Source: Streptomyces sp. HUAS CB01
Lineage (GTDB): Bacteria; Actinomycetota; Actinomycetes; Streptomycetales; Streptomycetaceae
Length of the DNA: 64,000 bases
Assembly (NCBI RefSeq): GCF_030406905.1
Contig: NZ_CP129137.1
Coordinates: 1,296,001 to 1,360,000, forward strand
Direction of reading: 5' to 3'
Of the stretch, positions 40,556 to 48,644 are shown piece by piece. The notes under the pieces were generated by a model. The model was not told the DNA's origin. It saw only the letters and a program-made list of their open reading frames with translations, and did not search any database. Positions within the stretch are counted from its first letter, which is position 1. Each line of letters starts with the position of its first letter. The translations under genes were made by a program, and so were the position numbers.

Positions 40556-40876
40556 TCACGGCACGAGCCGGGTCATCACCTCGGGGGGCAGCGACGGATT
40601 GGCTGCGGCCGCCTGCGCCACCTGCCGGTCCGCATCGTCGAGCAGGCCGGTCAGGACCTGCGGGGGAAGGGCGGGATGTCCCGCGGCGGCGCGCCTGCCC
40701 CGCCCGTCCGCCAGACAGGCGAGCAGCACGGCGGCCGTCGCAGCTCCGTGGGCGGCGACCTCCCTGAACACCCGCTGGACCGGGGGGTCGTGCCGCGCCA
40801 GTTCCTCCAGCAGCGCCGGCGACGCGGGGCCGGCGCGCCCGCCCCTGGGGCCCCGGCCGAACGCCCTTCGCCTCAC
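40556..40876 (-). pseudogene. C-terminal fragment of a leucine-rich-repeat-variant (LRV) type protein
   Basis: About 85 residues at the 3' end are protein-like: PALLEELARHDPPVQRVFRE, then HPALPPQVLTGLLDDADRQV and NPSLPPEVMTRLVP, the P-L-P-P-E/Q-V-L pattern of LRV repeat proteins. Upstream the frame becomes arginine-rich and runs into the Xre gene, with no good start or ribosome site, so this looks like the remaining tail of a larger gene. The GTG at 40876 is only nominal. Confidence 0.45.
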
Positions 40877-40956
40877 CCGCCGGCTCGACCTCGACGCGCC
40901 TGGTTGCGCGCGCCGCCCCCCTCGTGGCGCCGTGCACGCCGGGGGCGGCGCGGACC

Positions 40957-41217
40957 TCACCCTTCCGGGACTGCGACCTCGGGCTCGGATCCGGTCGTGG
41001 CCCCGGGCTCGGGATCGGGCTCCCAGCGCAGCAGGTCTCCCGGCTGGCACTCGAGCACCTCGCAGAGCGCGGCCAGCGTGGCGAAGCGCACCGCCTTGGC
41101 ACGGCCGTTCTTGAGCACCGCCAGGTTGGCGGGCGTGATGCCGACCCGTTCGGCCAGTTCGCCCACCGACATCTTCCGCCTGGCGAGCATCACGTCGATG
41201 TCGACGGTGATCGGCAT
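40957..41217 (-). CDS. Small Xre-type DNA-binding protein (YozG-like)
   Basis: 86 residues, almost entirely one helix-turn-helix: DIDVMLARRKMSVGELAERV, then ITPANLAVLKNGRAKAVRFA and LCEVLECQPGDLLRWEPD. Its ATG overlaps the stop of the DUF2975 gene by one base (TGATG), so both proteins are made together. In Bacillus and actinomycetes this pair (membrane DUF2975 plus YozG-like regulator) recurs; the regulator probably binds the palindrome upstream of the pair. Confidence 0.88.
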   Translation of the reverse strand: MPITVDIDVMLARRKMSVGELAERVGITPANLAVLKNGRAKAVRFATLAALCEVLECQPGDLLRWEPDPEPGATTGSEPEVAVPEG

Positions 41218-41714
41218 CAGATCACCTCGTCCAGCTCGGCCTGCATCTGGGCCGCCTCGGCATCCCGCGCGACGGCCTGGGCGAGCAGCATCCGGAGGAC
41301 GAGCACGATGAGCGCCACGCCGAGGACGGCCAGGACGACTCCGCCGATCAGGAGGACCACGCCCGGAGCGACGGCCTCGCCCGGCGCCAGGAGGACCGCC
41401 AGCGCGAACACCACGACGGCGGCCGCCACGAGCGCGCCGATCACCACGTCCACGTACCGGAAGGCGGCATGGGAGAAGACGGTGCCGCGCGCGACCATCG
41501 TCACCAGCCGCCACACGGAGACCAGGACGACCTGGACCGTCACCACGCCCAGGACCGTGATCACGAGGAACGGGGTGCGCAGATACGTGTAGTCCGCGTC
41601 GAGTTCCTCCATGTCGACGGCCAGCAGCGGAACCATGACCGCCTGCACGAACACCGAGCCGGCGAGCAGCACCACGAGCACGGCACGCAGCGCGATCACT
41701 GTCAGCTTTCCCAT
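41217..41714 (-). CDS. DUF2975 membrane protein
   Basis: 165 residues with four hydrophobic helices (VIALRAVLVVLLAGSVFVQA, TPFLVITVLGVVTVQVVLVS, DVVIGALVAAAVVVFALAVL, GVVLLIGGVVLAVLGVALIV) and a charged tail. Resembles DUF2975 proteins, unknown function, encoded before a small Xre regulator. ATG 41714 has GGAGGGG directly upstream. It may sense or sequester the regulator at the membrane, which is inference. Confidence 0.85.
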   Translation of the reverse strand: MGKLTVIALRAVLVVLLAGSVFVQAVMVPLLAVDMEELDADYTYLRTPFLVITVLGVVTVQVVLVSVWRLVTMVARGTVFSHAAFRYVDVVIGALVAAAVVVFALAVLLAPGEAVAPGVVLLIGGVVLAVLGVALIVLVLRMLLAQAVARDAEAAQMQAELDEVI

Positions 41715-41746
41715 CGCCCCTCCTTCGATCGAGTCGCGATGGAAAT

Positions 41747-41763
41747 CTATCGAAATTCGATAG
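41747..41763. promoter_or_regulatory. Palindromic operator upstream of the DUF2975-Xre pair
   Basis: CTATCGAA and TTCGATAG are perfect 8-bp arms around a single A. It lies 33-49 nt upstream of the DUF2975 start in otherwise GC-rich sequence. Half-site-like CGATCGAG is next to it at 41726. A small Xre dimer could bind it. Confidence 0.6.
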
Positions 41764-41889
41764 GCGAGGCAAGTGAGGGCCGGACGGGGCGGCGCGGTGT
41801 CGCGCAGGCGGAGCGCACGGCAGAGCGGGGTGACGGTACGGCGGGGCCCGGCACACGTCGAAGTGCGGACAAGGGCAACGGCACGGCGC

Positions 41890-42175
41890 GGGCACGGTGA
41901 CGGACGCGGCGCAGGCGACGGACGCGGCGCGGGCACGGTGACGGACGCGGCGCAGGCGACGGACGCAGCGAGGCCGGACCCGCCGCGGTCGGCGGACGCG
42001 GCGCAGGCGACGGACGCAGCGAGGCCGGACCCGCCGCGGTCGGCGGACGCGGCGCAGGCGACGGACGCGGCGCAGGCGACGGACGCGGCGCAGGCGACGG
42101 ACGCGGCGCAGGCGACGGACGCGGCGAGGCCGGACCCGCCGCGGTCGGCGGACGCGGCCCATACGCCGGACGGGC
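41890..42175. repeat. Minisatellite of 18-bp units
   Basis: The block is built from an 18-bp unit (GACGCGGCGCAGGCGACG) in runs of up to four, alternating with a 33-36-bp unit containing GAGGCCGGACCCGCCGCGG. Its length is a multiple of three, so long open frames run through it (Ala-Gln-Ala-Thr-Asp-Ala on plus, Arg/Val-rich on minus), but neither frame has protein-like flanks or a start. I regard it as non-coding. Confidence 0.85.
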
Positions 42176-42240
42176 GGGCGCGCGGGACGCGCCGCAGCGG
42201 TCGGACCCCTCAGCCCGTCAGCCCGGTCCCGCCGCCGGCC

Positions 42241-42693
42241 TCACTCGCCGAGGGCGACCCGCGCCGCCGCGAGACGCTCTCGCGCCCCCGCGATCCACCC
42301 CTCGCCCATGTCGAGCGGTACGGCCACCGCGACACCGGTGCTCGGGCCGTCGCAGACCTCGACCACCCAGGGGTCCTCGATGATGAACCGGAGACAGGCC
42401 GTGTCGCCTTCCCGGGGCCAGTCGGCCGTGAACGGGTCGTCAGGGTCCGGCTCCGCCTCGACCTCCTCGATCGCGTCCAGCAGACGGCCCAGATCCGTCA
42501 GGTCGTCGGAGTCGAAGCCGAGATGGACCGTCCCGCTCACGAAACCGCTGATGACCACGGCTTCGGCGGCGTAGTACCGGGCGCTCCCGCCTGAGGCGAC
42601 GGGAGTCGCCGACGGGAGGCGGACGCTGACGCTCTGATCACCGTCGCCGAGTCGGATGAGTTCCAGCGCTTCCGGCGCCCGGTGCGAGTACAT
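42241..42693 (-). CDS. DUF5959-family protein
   Basis: 150 residues. ALELIRLGDGDQSVSVRL near the start and YYAAEAVVISGFVSGTVHLG are the pattern of a family of unknown function common in Streptomyces (DUF5959, from memory). Acidic, no membrane segment. ATG 42693; in-frame sequence upstream to 42828 is arginine-rich and unlikely to be coding. The following 288 nt to the sigma-factor stop show no gene. Confidence 0.75.
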   Translation of the reverse strand: MYSHRAPEALELIRLGDGDQSVSVRLPSATPVASGGSARYYAAEAVVISGFVSGTVHLGFDSDDLTDLGRLLDAIEEVEAEPDPDDPFTADWPREGDTACLRFIIEDPWVVEVCDGPSTGVAVAVPLDMGEGWIAGARERLAAARVALGE

Positions 42694-42981
42694 GGCGGGA
42701 AAGGTACCTCGGCGGTTCGTGCTCGTGTTCGGCGGGAACGGACGCGGTCCCGCCGGCCGGGCACCACTTCCCGGGCCGTCTCCACACAGGCCCTGCGGGA
42801 GCACACGGACGCCCAGCCGGACCGACAAGGGCCGCCTGGCCGGATCCGCCCGGGCCCAGCCGATTCGGACACGGCCCGCCCGGATCGGGCACGAGCCCCG
42901 CCGCGGCGCACGGAAGCCGGGCAGAACCGTGCCCCGGCACGGCCTCCGCGGACGCGAGCCGGTGCGTGATCAGGGCGTGCG

Positions 42982-44220
42982 TCAGCCGGGACGGTCGAGG
43001 GCGTCGCCTCCGCGTCGCAGGAACTCCCGTTCGGCGGCGTTGCCCGCCAGGTCCGCGGCGGTCTCGTACGCGGCTGCCGCCCCCTCCGTCCGGCCCAGCC
43101 GGCGCAGCAGATCGGCGCGTACGGCGTGGAAGACGTGGTAGGCCTCGAGGCCGAGGCCGTCCACGAGGGCGAGCGCCGGCCCGGGGCCTTCGGTCTCGGC
43201 GACGGCGACCGCCCGGTGGAGGGCCACGACCGGGTTCGGGGCGAGGGCGTGGAGCTGGTCGTAGAGCCGGAGGATCTGCCCCCAGTCCGTGGCAGCGGCG
43301 GTCGGCGCGTCGCTGTGGACGGCGTTGATCGCCGCCTGGATCTGGTACGGTCCGGGCCGGCCACGGCGCAGGCACCGGCGGACGAGCTCCTGCCCCTCGG
43401 CGATGAGGTCGCGGTCCCAGCGCGTGCGGTCCTGGTCGGCGAGCAGCACGAGGGCGCCGTCCGGCGCGGTGCGCGCGGCCCGGCGGGACTCGGTGAGCAG
43501 CATCAGCGCCAGCAGCCCCGTGACCTCGGGCTCGTCGGGCATGAGGGCGTGCAGCAGCCGGCCGAGGCGGACGCCCTCGGCGCACAGGTCGTCACGGACG
43601 AGCGCGTCGCCGGAGCCGGCCGCGTACCCCTCGTTGAAGACGAGGTAGACGACGGCGAGCACGGACCGCAGGCGGTCGGGGAGATCGGCTTCGGCGGGTA
43701 CGCGGTAGGGGATTCCGGCGTCGCGGATCTTGCCCTTCGCCCGGACGAGCCGTTGGGCCATCGTGCGTTCGGACACGAGGAAGGAGCGGGCGATCTCCGC
43801 CGTGCTCAGCCCTCCGACGAGCCGCAGGGTCAGGGCGACCCTCGCCGCCGGCGCGAGGGCCGGGTGGCAGCAGGTGAAGATCAGCCGGAGCCGGTCGTCG
43901 CGCACGGGGCCCTCCTCGCCCGGCTCCTCCGGGGCGTACAGCAGTGCGGCCTGGGCGTGCCGGTCCTCGCGTGAGGCCTCCCGACGCAGGCGGTCGACGG
44001 CGCGGTTGCGGGCGGTGGTGATGATCCAGCCCGCGGGGCTGGGCGGTGGGCCCGTTTCCGGCCATCGCCGGACCGCCGTGGTGAAGGCGTCCTGGACCGC
44101 CTCCTCGGCGACGTCGATGTCACCGAAGACGCGGACCAGGACGGCGACCGCGCGCCCGTACTGCTCGCGGAACACGCGCTCCACCTCGGCGACGGAGGCC
44201 GTCGCCCCGCCGGATGTCAT
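42982..44220 (-). CDS. ECF sigma factor of the ECF42 type with C-terminal TPR-like extension
   Basis: 412 residues. Region 2 is [20 protein letters not shown], then [20 protein letters not shown]; region 4 is [20 protein letters not shown]. The long C-terminal part (about 190-412, with [20 protein letters not shown] and [14 protein letters not shown]) is the extension that defines ECF42; it is needed for activity in studied examples. The start overlaps the DGPF gene stop by 4 nt. ECF42 factors have no anti-sigma factor and usually control the neighbouring DGPF gene. Confidence 0.92.
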   Translation of the reverse strand: MTSGGATASVAEVERVFREQYGRAVAVLVRVFGDIDVAEEAVQDAFTTAVRRWPETGPPPSPAGWIITTARNRAVDRLRREASREDRHAQAALLYAPEEPGEEGPVRDDRLRLIFTCCHPALAPAARVALTLRLVGGLSTAEIARSFLVSERTMAQRLVRAKGKIRDAGIPYRVPAEADLPDRLRSVLAVVYLVFNEGYAAGSGDALVRDDLCAEGVRLGRLLHALMPDEPEVTGLLALMLLTESRRAARTAPDGALVLLADQDRTRWDRDLIAEGQELVRRCLRRGRPGPYQIQAAINAVHSDAPTAAATDWGQILRLYDQLHALAPNPVVALHRAVAVAETEGPGPALALVDGLGLEAYHVFHAVRADLLRRLGRTEGAAAAYETAADLAGNAAEREFLRRGGDALDRPG

Positions 44221-44573
44221 CCGCAGCTCTCACCGTGCTGCAGGGGCCGGACCTCGATCGGGAGGGTGATCGCGCGGGCGAGCTTCCGGCCCCATTCCAG
44301 CGCGGCGTCGAGGTCGTCGGCCCGGACGACAGTGAAACCGCCCAGGTGTTCCCTGCCCTCGACGTAGGGGCCGTCGGTCATCAGGACCTCGTCGTCCTCG
44401 AGGTGGAGCACGGTCGCCGTGCTCGGCGGGAACAGACCCCCGGCGAAGACCCAGGCGCCCGCCTCCCGCATCTCCGCGTTCACGGCCTCGAGGTCCCGCA
44501 TGATCGGCTCCAGCACGTCGGGCGGTGGCGGGTCGCCGTCGGGCTGGTAGATGCTCAGCAGGTACTGCTTCAT
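44217..44573 (-). CDS. DGPF (YCII-related) protein
   Basis: 118 residues. [40 protein letters not shown] and [19 protein letters not shown] carry the D-G-P-F/Y motif of this family. Biochemical role unknown; always linked to ECF42 sigma factors. ATG 44573 with GAGGGAGG upstream; translationally coupled to the sigma gene. Confidence 0.92.
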   Translation of the reverse strand: MKQYLLSIYQPDGDPPPPDVLEPIMRDLEAVNAEMREAGAWVFAGGLFPPSTATVLHLEDDEVLMTDGPYVEGREHLGGFTVVRADDLDAALEWGRKLARAITLPIEVRPLQHGESCG

Positions 44574-45008
44574 GGTGTCCTCCCTCAGGGGTGCCTGCAC
44601 GTTCCGGCTCCGCGCCACGGCCGCGGGACCACGTACGGGTACGGGTTCCCGGTCCGGCCGCGAGGTGCGACCGAGCGGCGTCTCACCTTCTGTACGAACG
44701 GGCCGGCCCCGTATCGACACCGTCGCCGGCTTCCGGTGCGGGGCACGGCCGTCCGGCGCCTTCGCCGCCCCCGGTTTCAGCGTCCCCCGGTGCCGTCGTC
44801 CGGCGTCCGTCGTCGTCCGTCGTCGTCCGCCCTCATCGTCCCTCCGGTTCGGCGTCCCTCCGACGCGTGGCCGGGCGATTGACATGCAACCTTTTGGCTG
44901 CCTATGGTTCATGCAACTGGATGGCTGCATATCCGAGAACGGTCGACGACGGACGGACGGACGGCGGACGAGCGTTCGCGCGACGATCGGGAACGCGGAG
45001 TGGTACCG
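44574..45008. other. Divergent regulatory region between DGPF and ArsR-AHSA1 genes
   Basis: 435 nt. The right half holds the ArsR promoter and twin operators listed separately. The left half should carry the ECF42-dependent DGPF promoter, but I could not identify its -35/-10 elements. Near 44808-44835 GTCGTCCG-type motifs are repeated. Confidence 0.45.
44879..44930 (+). promoter_or_regulatory. Promoter and twin operators of the ArsR-AHSA1 gene
   Basis: TTGACA (44879-44884), 18-nt spacer and TATGGT (44903-44908) form a good housekeeping promoter. Two similar sites overlap and follow it: ATGCAACCTTTTGGCTGC from 44884 and ATGCAACTGGATGGCTGC from 44911, 27 bp apart. Each is an imperfect inverted repeat (GCAAC...GGCTGC), a layout expected for autorepression by the ArsR-type protein encoded downstream. 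Confidence 0.75.
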
Positions 45009-45803
45009 GTGGACGAGGTGTTCAGGGCACTGGCCGACCCCAGCCGCCGACGGCTGCTGGACAGCCTCAACGCCCGCAACGGGCAGAGCCTGCGACAGCT
45101 GTGCACAGGGGTGGACATGACCCGGCAGTCCGTCAGCAAGCACCTGGCCGTGCTCGAAGCGGCCTGTCTGGTGACCACGGTCCGCAGCGGCCGGGAGAAG
45201 CTGCACTACCTCAACGCCGTGCCGATCAACGCCATCGCCGACCGCTGGATCAGCCGGTACGACCGGGAGCGCGTGCGCGCCCTCGCCGCCCTGAAGGCCG
45301 CATTGGAGCGAGAACCCATGAGCGACGCCCCCGCATTCGTCTACACCACGTACATCAGGACCACCCCGGAACGGCTCTGGGAGGCCCTGACCGATCCCGC
45401 CTTCACCCGCCGCTACTGGGGCGTGACGCTCACCTCGGACTGGGCGGCGGGGTCGACGATGGCCTGGGAGCAGTTCGGCGCCACCGTGTCCGACCCCGAG
45501 CAGGTCGTGCTGGAGTCCGCGCCCGGCCGGCGGTTGTCGTACACCTGGCACACCTTCACCCCGGAGTTCTCCAAGGCCTGCGGACTGCCCGACGAGCTCG
45601 CCGACAAAATGGCGGCGGAGCCCCGGTCGAGGGTGACCTTCGAGATCGAGCCCGCCGGCGACATGGTCAGGCTGACCGTGGTGCACGACGGCTTCGAGCC
45701 CGGGAGCGCCGTCCTGGAGGGCATCGGCGGCGGCTGGCCGGCGATCCTGTCCAGCCTCAAGACGCTGCTGGAGACGGGAGAGCCGCTGGGCGAACCCCGG
45801 TGA
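45009..45803 (+). CDS. ArsR-type regulator fused to an AHSA1/SRPBCC domain
   Basis: 264 residues. Residues 1-95 are an ArsR helix-turn-helix (VFRALADPSRRRLLDSLNAR, then GVDMTRQSVSKHLAVLEAAC); residues about 105-255 are an Activator-of-Hsp90-like SRPBCC pocket (FVYTTYIRTTPERLWEALTD, then RRYWGVTLTSDWAAG and RVTFEIEP). In most genomes these are two neighbouring genes; here they are one chain joined at REPMSDAP. The GTG at 45009 has GGAG 8 nt upstream. It probably binds a hydrophobic ligand and its own twin operators. Confidence 0.85.
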   Translation: MDEVFRALADPSRRRLLDSLNARNGQSLRQLCTGVDMTRQSVSKHLAVLEAACLVTTVRSGREKLHYLNAVPINAIADRWISRYDRERVRALAALKAALEREPMSDAPAFVYTTYIRTTPERLWEALTDPAFTRRYWGVTLTSDWAAGSTMAWEQFGATVSDPEQVVLESAPGRRLSYTWHTFTPEFSKACGLPDELADKMAAEPRSRVTFEIEPAGDMVRLTVVHDGFEPGSAVLEGIGGGWPAILSSLKTLLETGEPLGEPR

Positions 45804-45971
45804 CCGTCGCCGGTCCGGTCCGGCGACGGGGGCACGGGAAGACCCGGTGACGGACGTGGCCGAGTCCGGCGGCGGAGGCGGGCGAGCCGGGTGGAAGCGG
45901 GCGGGTCCCGCGACCACTGAGCGGGCCCCGTGCCGCGGGGTCCTGGGCACGGGCGCGGCGTGCCGTCGGAC

Positions 45972-46541
45972 TCAGCTCTCCAGCCGTAGGTTCCAGCGGC
46001 CCGACCTGCCGATCAGGACGACCGTGGACAGCGGCCGCACGTCCACGTTCCAGTACGTCGCGGGCGGCGCCTTCAGCGCGTACACGAGCGCCGCGCGCAC
46101 CACGGCGGGCTCCGCGACAGCGAGGACGGAACTCCCGTCGTCGGCGGGCCGGGTGTCGAGCCAGCCCCCTATCCGCGTGATGAAGCCCAGCAGGGGCTCA
46201 CCCCCGTGCGGCGCCGAGCGCGGATCGGCGAGCCAGCTGTCCACCGCGTCCGGCTCCACCGCCGCCACCTCGGCGAAGGTACGGCCGCGCCACCGGCCCA
46301 TGTCGCAGTCGCTCAGGGCGGGCTGCGCCAGCGTGGCGTAGCCGAGGGCGTCGGCGGTCCCCCGGCTGCGGGCGGTCGGCGAGCAGTAGCGCAGTTCCGC
46401 CGCGCCCAGCGGAACGAGCGCGGGCGCGGCGAGCTGCACCTCGTGCCAGCCGGCCTGGTCGAGGGGCCGGTCGTCGTCGAAGCGCTCGGCCAGCCGGGAC
46501 GCGCAGCGCGCGGCGGTGACGAGGGTGACCCGAACACTCAT
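45972..46541 (-). CDS. Histidine-phosphatase-fold protein lacking catalytic histidines
   Basis: 189 residues. The fold is recognisable: RYCSPTARSRGTADALG, LSDCDMGRWRGRTFAEVAA and SAPHGGEPLLGFITRIGGWL match the phosphoglycerate-mutase-like branch. But the N-terminal R-H-G is replaced by LVTAARCAS, and the second catalytic histidine (normally V-x-H-P) is Glu in LAVAEPAVVRAAL. It is likely inactive as a phosphatase, or uses other chemistry. Confidence 0.75.
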   Translation of the reverse strand: MSVRVTLVTAARCASRLAERFDDDRPLDQAGWHEVQLAAPALVPLGAAELRYCSPTARSRGTADALGYATLAQPALSDCDMGRWRGRTFAEVAAVEPDAVDSWLADPRSAPHGGEPLLGFITRIGGWLDTRPADDGSSVLAVAEPAVVRAALVYALKAPPATYWNVDVRPLSTVVLIGRSGRWNLRLES

Positions 46542-46602
46542 GGCGGGATCGTGGTGCCGGACGCCTCCCAGGTCAAGAGGGGTTACTGACCGTTAACGCC
46601 GT

Positions 46603-47040
46603 TCACCGCGGCTTCAGGGCCATCCATTTCTCCGGGTCGGTGATCGGGGCGAAGCCGGCCTTCTCGTAGACCCCGTGCGCATCGTCCGTGGCGAGGACGA
46701 TCCGCCGCAGCCCGAGCGGGACCAGCCGATCGCGTACCGCCTCGGCCAGCGCGGTGCCCAGTCCCTTGCCGCGCACGCCCCTGTCGACGTAGACGTCGCA
46801 CAGGTACGCGAAGGTGGCGTGGTCGGTCACGACGCGCGCGTAGGCGACGAGTTCGCCGGAAGCCCGGTCGTAGGCGCCGAAGTTGAGGGAGCCGGCGATG
46901 GCCCGGTCCTGCTCCTCACGGGTGCGGCCGAGGGCCCAGTACGCGTCGGTGGAGAGCCAGTGGTGGATCCGGGCCGGGTCGAGCCTGGCCGGATCGGAGG
47001 AGATCTCGTACGCGCCGGGGGTGACGGTGGTGTCGCTCAT
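46603..47040 (-). CDS. GNAT-family N-acetyltransferase
   Basis: 145 residues. TDHATFAYLCDVYVDRGVRG carries strand 4 and KGLGTALAEAVRD the acetyl-CoA loop; LATDDAHGVYEKAGFAPI is the end of the fold. ATG 47040 with GGTACGGGG immediately upstream. Related to small acetyltransferases with a DVYVDxxxRGKGLG pattern; substrate unknown. Confidence 0.85.
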   Translation of the reverse strand: MSDTTVTPGAYEISSDPARLDPARIHHWLSTDAYWALGRTREEQDRAIAGSLNFGAYDRASGELVAYARVVTDHATFAYLCDVYVDRGVRGKGLGTALAEAVRDRLVPLGLRRIVLATDDAHGVYEKAGFAPITDPEKWMALKPR

Positions 47041-47192
47041 CCCCGTACCTTCGCAGTGCCGGCGGCGTGTTGTCAGCGGGCTCCTGCCACGTCCGTTCCG
47101 GTCACCGCACTCGCTCCCGTCCCGCTCGGCCCGCACCGCACACCTCGATCCCGGCCCGCCCCCGGCTCCGGTCCGCGCTGCCGCGTTCCCCC

Positions 47193-48644
47193 TCAGTCCG
47201 CGCCGCGTCCCAGCACCTCGTCGCAGGAGATGCGCAGCCGCCGCACCCCTTCGGTGATCTCGGCCGGCCCCGCGACCCCGGCGAAGCTCAGCCGGAGGTG
47301 CCCGGCCGGCGGTTCGGCGCTGAAGTACGGGCGTCCGGGCGCCACGGCGACCCCGGCTCGGAGAGCGGCCGAGACGAGCGCCGTCTCGTCCGTGCCGTCG
47401 GGCAGGCGCAGCCAGAGGTGGTGGCCGCCGGCCGGGATGTGCGGGAGGGCGAGTTCCGGCAACCGTAGGCGCAGGGCGGCGGTCATGGTGTCCCGTCGGG
47501 CCTTCAACTCGGCGGTGACGGCCCGGAGGTGACGGCTCCAGGCCGGGGCGCCGACGAGTTCGAGCGCCGCCTCCTGCAAGGGCCGGGGGACGAAGAAGTT
47601 GTCGACCACGTGGATGGCGCGCAGGCGCTCCAGCACGGGTCCGCGCGCGGCGAGCGCCCCGACGCGCAGACTCGGGGAGGTGGCCTTGGTGAGGGAGCAG
47701 ACGTGGACGACGACACCGTCGGGGTCGTCGGCGGCGAGCGTGGCCGGGAGCGGGCCGGCGTCGGCATGGACGAGGCGCCGGGCGAAGTCGTCCTCGATGA
47801 CGAACGCCCCGGCGGCACGGGCGATCCGCAGTACCTCGCCGCGGCGCTCGGGGGCGAGCACGGCCCCGGTGGGGTTCTGGAAGAGCGGCTGGGTGACGAG
47901 GACCCGGGCGCCGGTCGCGCGGAAGGCCGCTTCGAGGAGGTCGGGCCGGACCCCGTGGGCGGGTTCGACCGGCACCGGCACGGGCCGCAGCCCGGCGGCC
48001 CGGGCGATGGCGAGCATCCCCGGATAGGTGGGCGATTCCACGAGCACCGGTGTGCCGGGCGGGGCCAGGGCGCGCAGGGCGGTGGTCAGCGCGGACTGGC
48101 CGCCGGCGGTCACCAGCACCTCGGCGGCGCTGAAGTCCGGGCCGATGCCGCGGGCGAACCAGTCGCGGAGTTCGGGCAGCCCGTCGGTCGGCGGACGGCC
48201 CCAGGCACCCGGGCGCCTGCCGGCGCGGGCGAGTGCGGCGGCCATCGCCTGCTCGGGCTGGAGCGAGGGGTGCAGATAGCCGCCGTTGAACTCGATGACG
48301 CCGGGCGGCGGCGCGGCGAGCGTGACGAGGACCCCGGAGGCGTCCACGGCACGCGGCACGACCTCGGCGGCGACGTCCGCGCTGAGGGCGACCTCCTGCC
48401 AGGACGTGTCGACGGCGGCCCCCGGGTCCGTCCTCGGCTGCGCGCGGAAGGCCCCGGCTCCCGGGCGGGTGACGACGAGCCCTTCGGCTGCCAGTCGGGC
48501 CAGGGCGCGGGAGACCGTGACCGGCGAGACCCGATGCCGCTCGACGAGCGCTCGACTCGATGGCAGCTTCTCGCCTGGTGAGTAGCGGTTCAGCTCCACT
48601 CTCAGGGACTTCACCAGTTCGGCCACACTGCTACGCTCTTGCAT
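47193..48644 (-). CDS. MocR/PdxR-type regulator (GntR helix-turn-helix plus aminotransferase-like domain)
   Basis: 483 residues. Residues 1-75 are a GntR winged helix (SVAELVKSLRVELNRYSPGE, then VSPVTVSRALARLAAEGLVV). The remainder is a class-I PLP fold (LVTAGGQSALTTALRALAPP, VTQPLFQNPTGAVLAPERR, and VHVCSLTKATSPSLRVGAL with the PLP lysine). Such regulators sense PLP or amine ligands. Its ATG (48644-48642) overlaps the ATG of the divergent transporter; TATTCT lies 8 nt upstream, so its message is probably leaderless. It most likely controls that transporter. Confidence 0.88.
   Translation of the reverse strand: MQERSSVAELVKSLRVELNRYSPGEKLPSSRALVERHRVSPVTVSRALARLAAEGLVVTRPGAGAFRAQPRTDPGAAVDTSWQEVALSADVAAEVVPRAVDASGVLVTLAAPPPGVIEFNGGYLHPSLQPEQAMAAALARAGRRPGAWGRPPTDGLPELRDWFARGIGPDFSAAEVLVTAGGQSALTTALRALAPPGTPVLVESPTYPGMLAIARAAGLRPVPVPVEPAHGVRPDLLEAAFRATGARVLVTQPLFQNPTGAVLAPERRGEVLRIARAAGAFVIEDDFARRLVHADAGPLPATLAADDPDGVVVHVCSLTKATSPSLRVGALAARGPVLERLRAIHVVDNFFVPRPLQEAALELVGAPAWSRHLRAVTAELKARRDTMTAALRLRLPELALPHIPAGGHHLWLRLPDGTDETALVSAALRAGVAVAPGRPYFSAEPPAGHLRLSFAGVAGPAEITEGVRRLRISCDEVLGRGAD

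Noticed and set aside
41773..42594. Ala/Thr/Asp repeat protein on the plus strand over the minisatellite
   Set aside because: It runs on into the antisense of the DUF5959 gene, and there is no ribosome site or protein-like flank.
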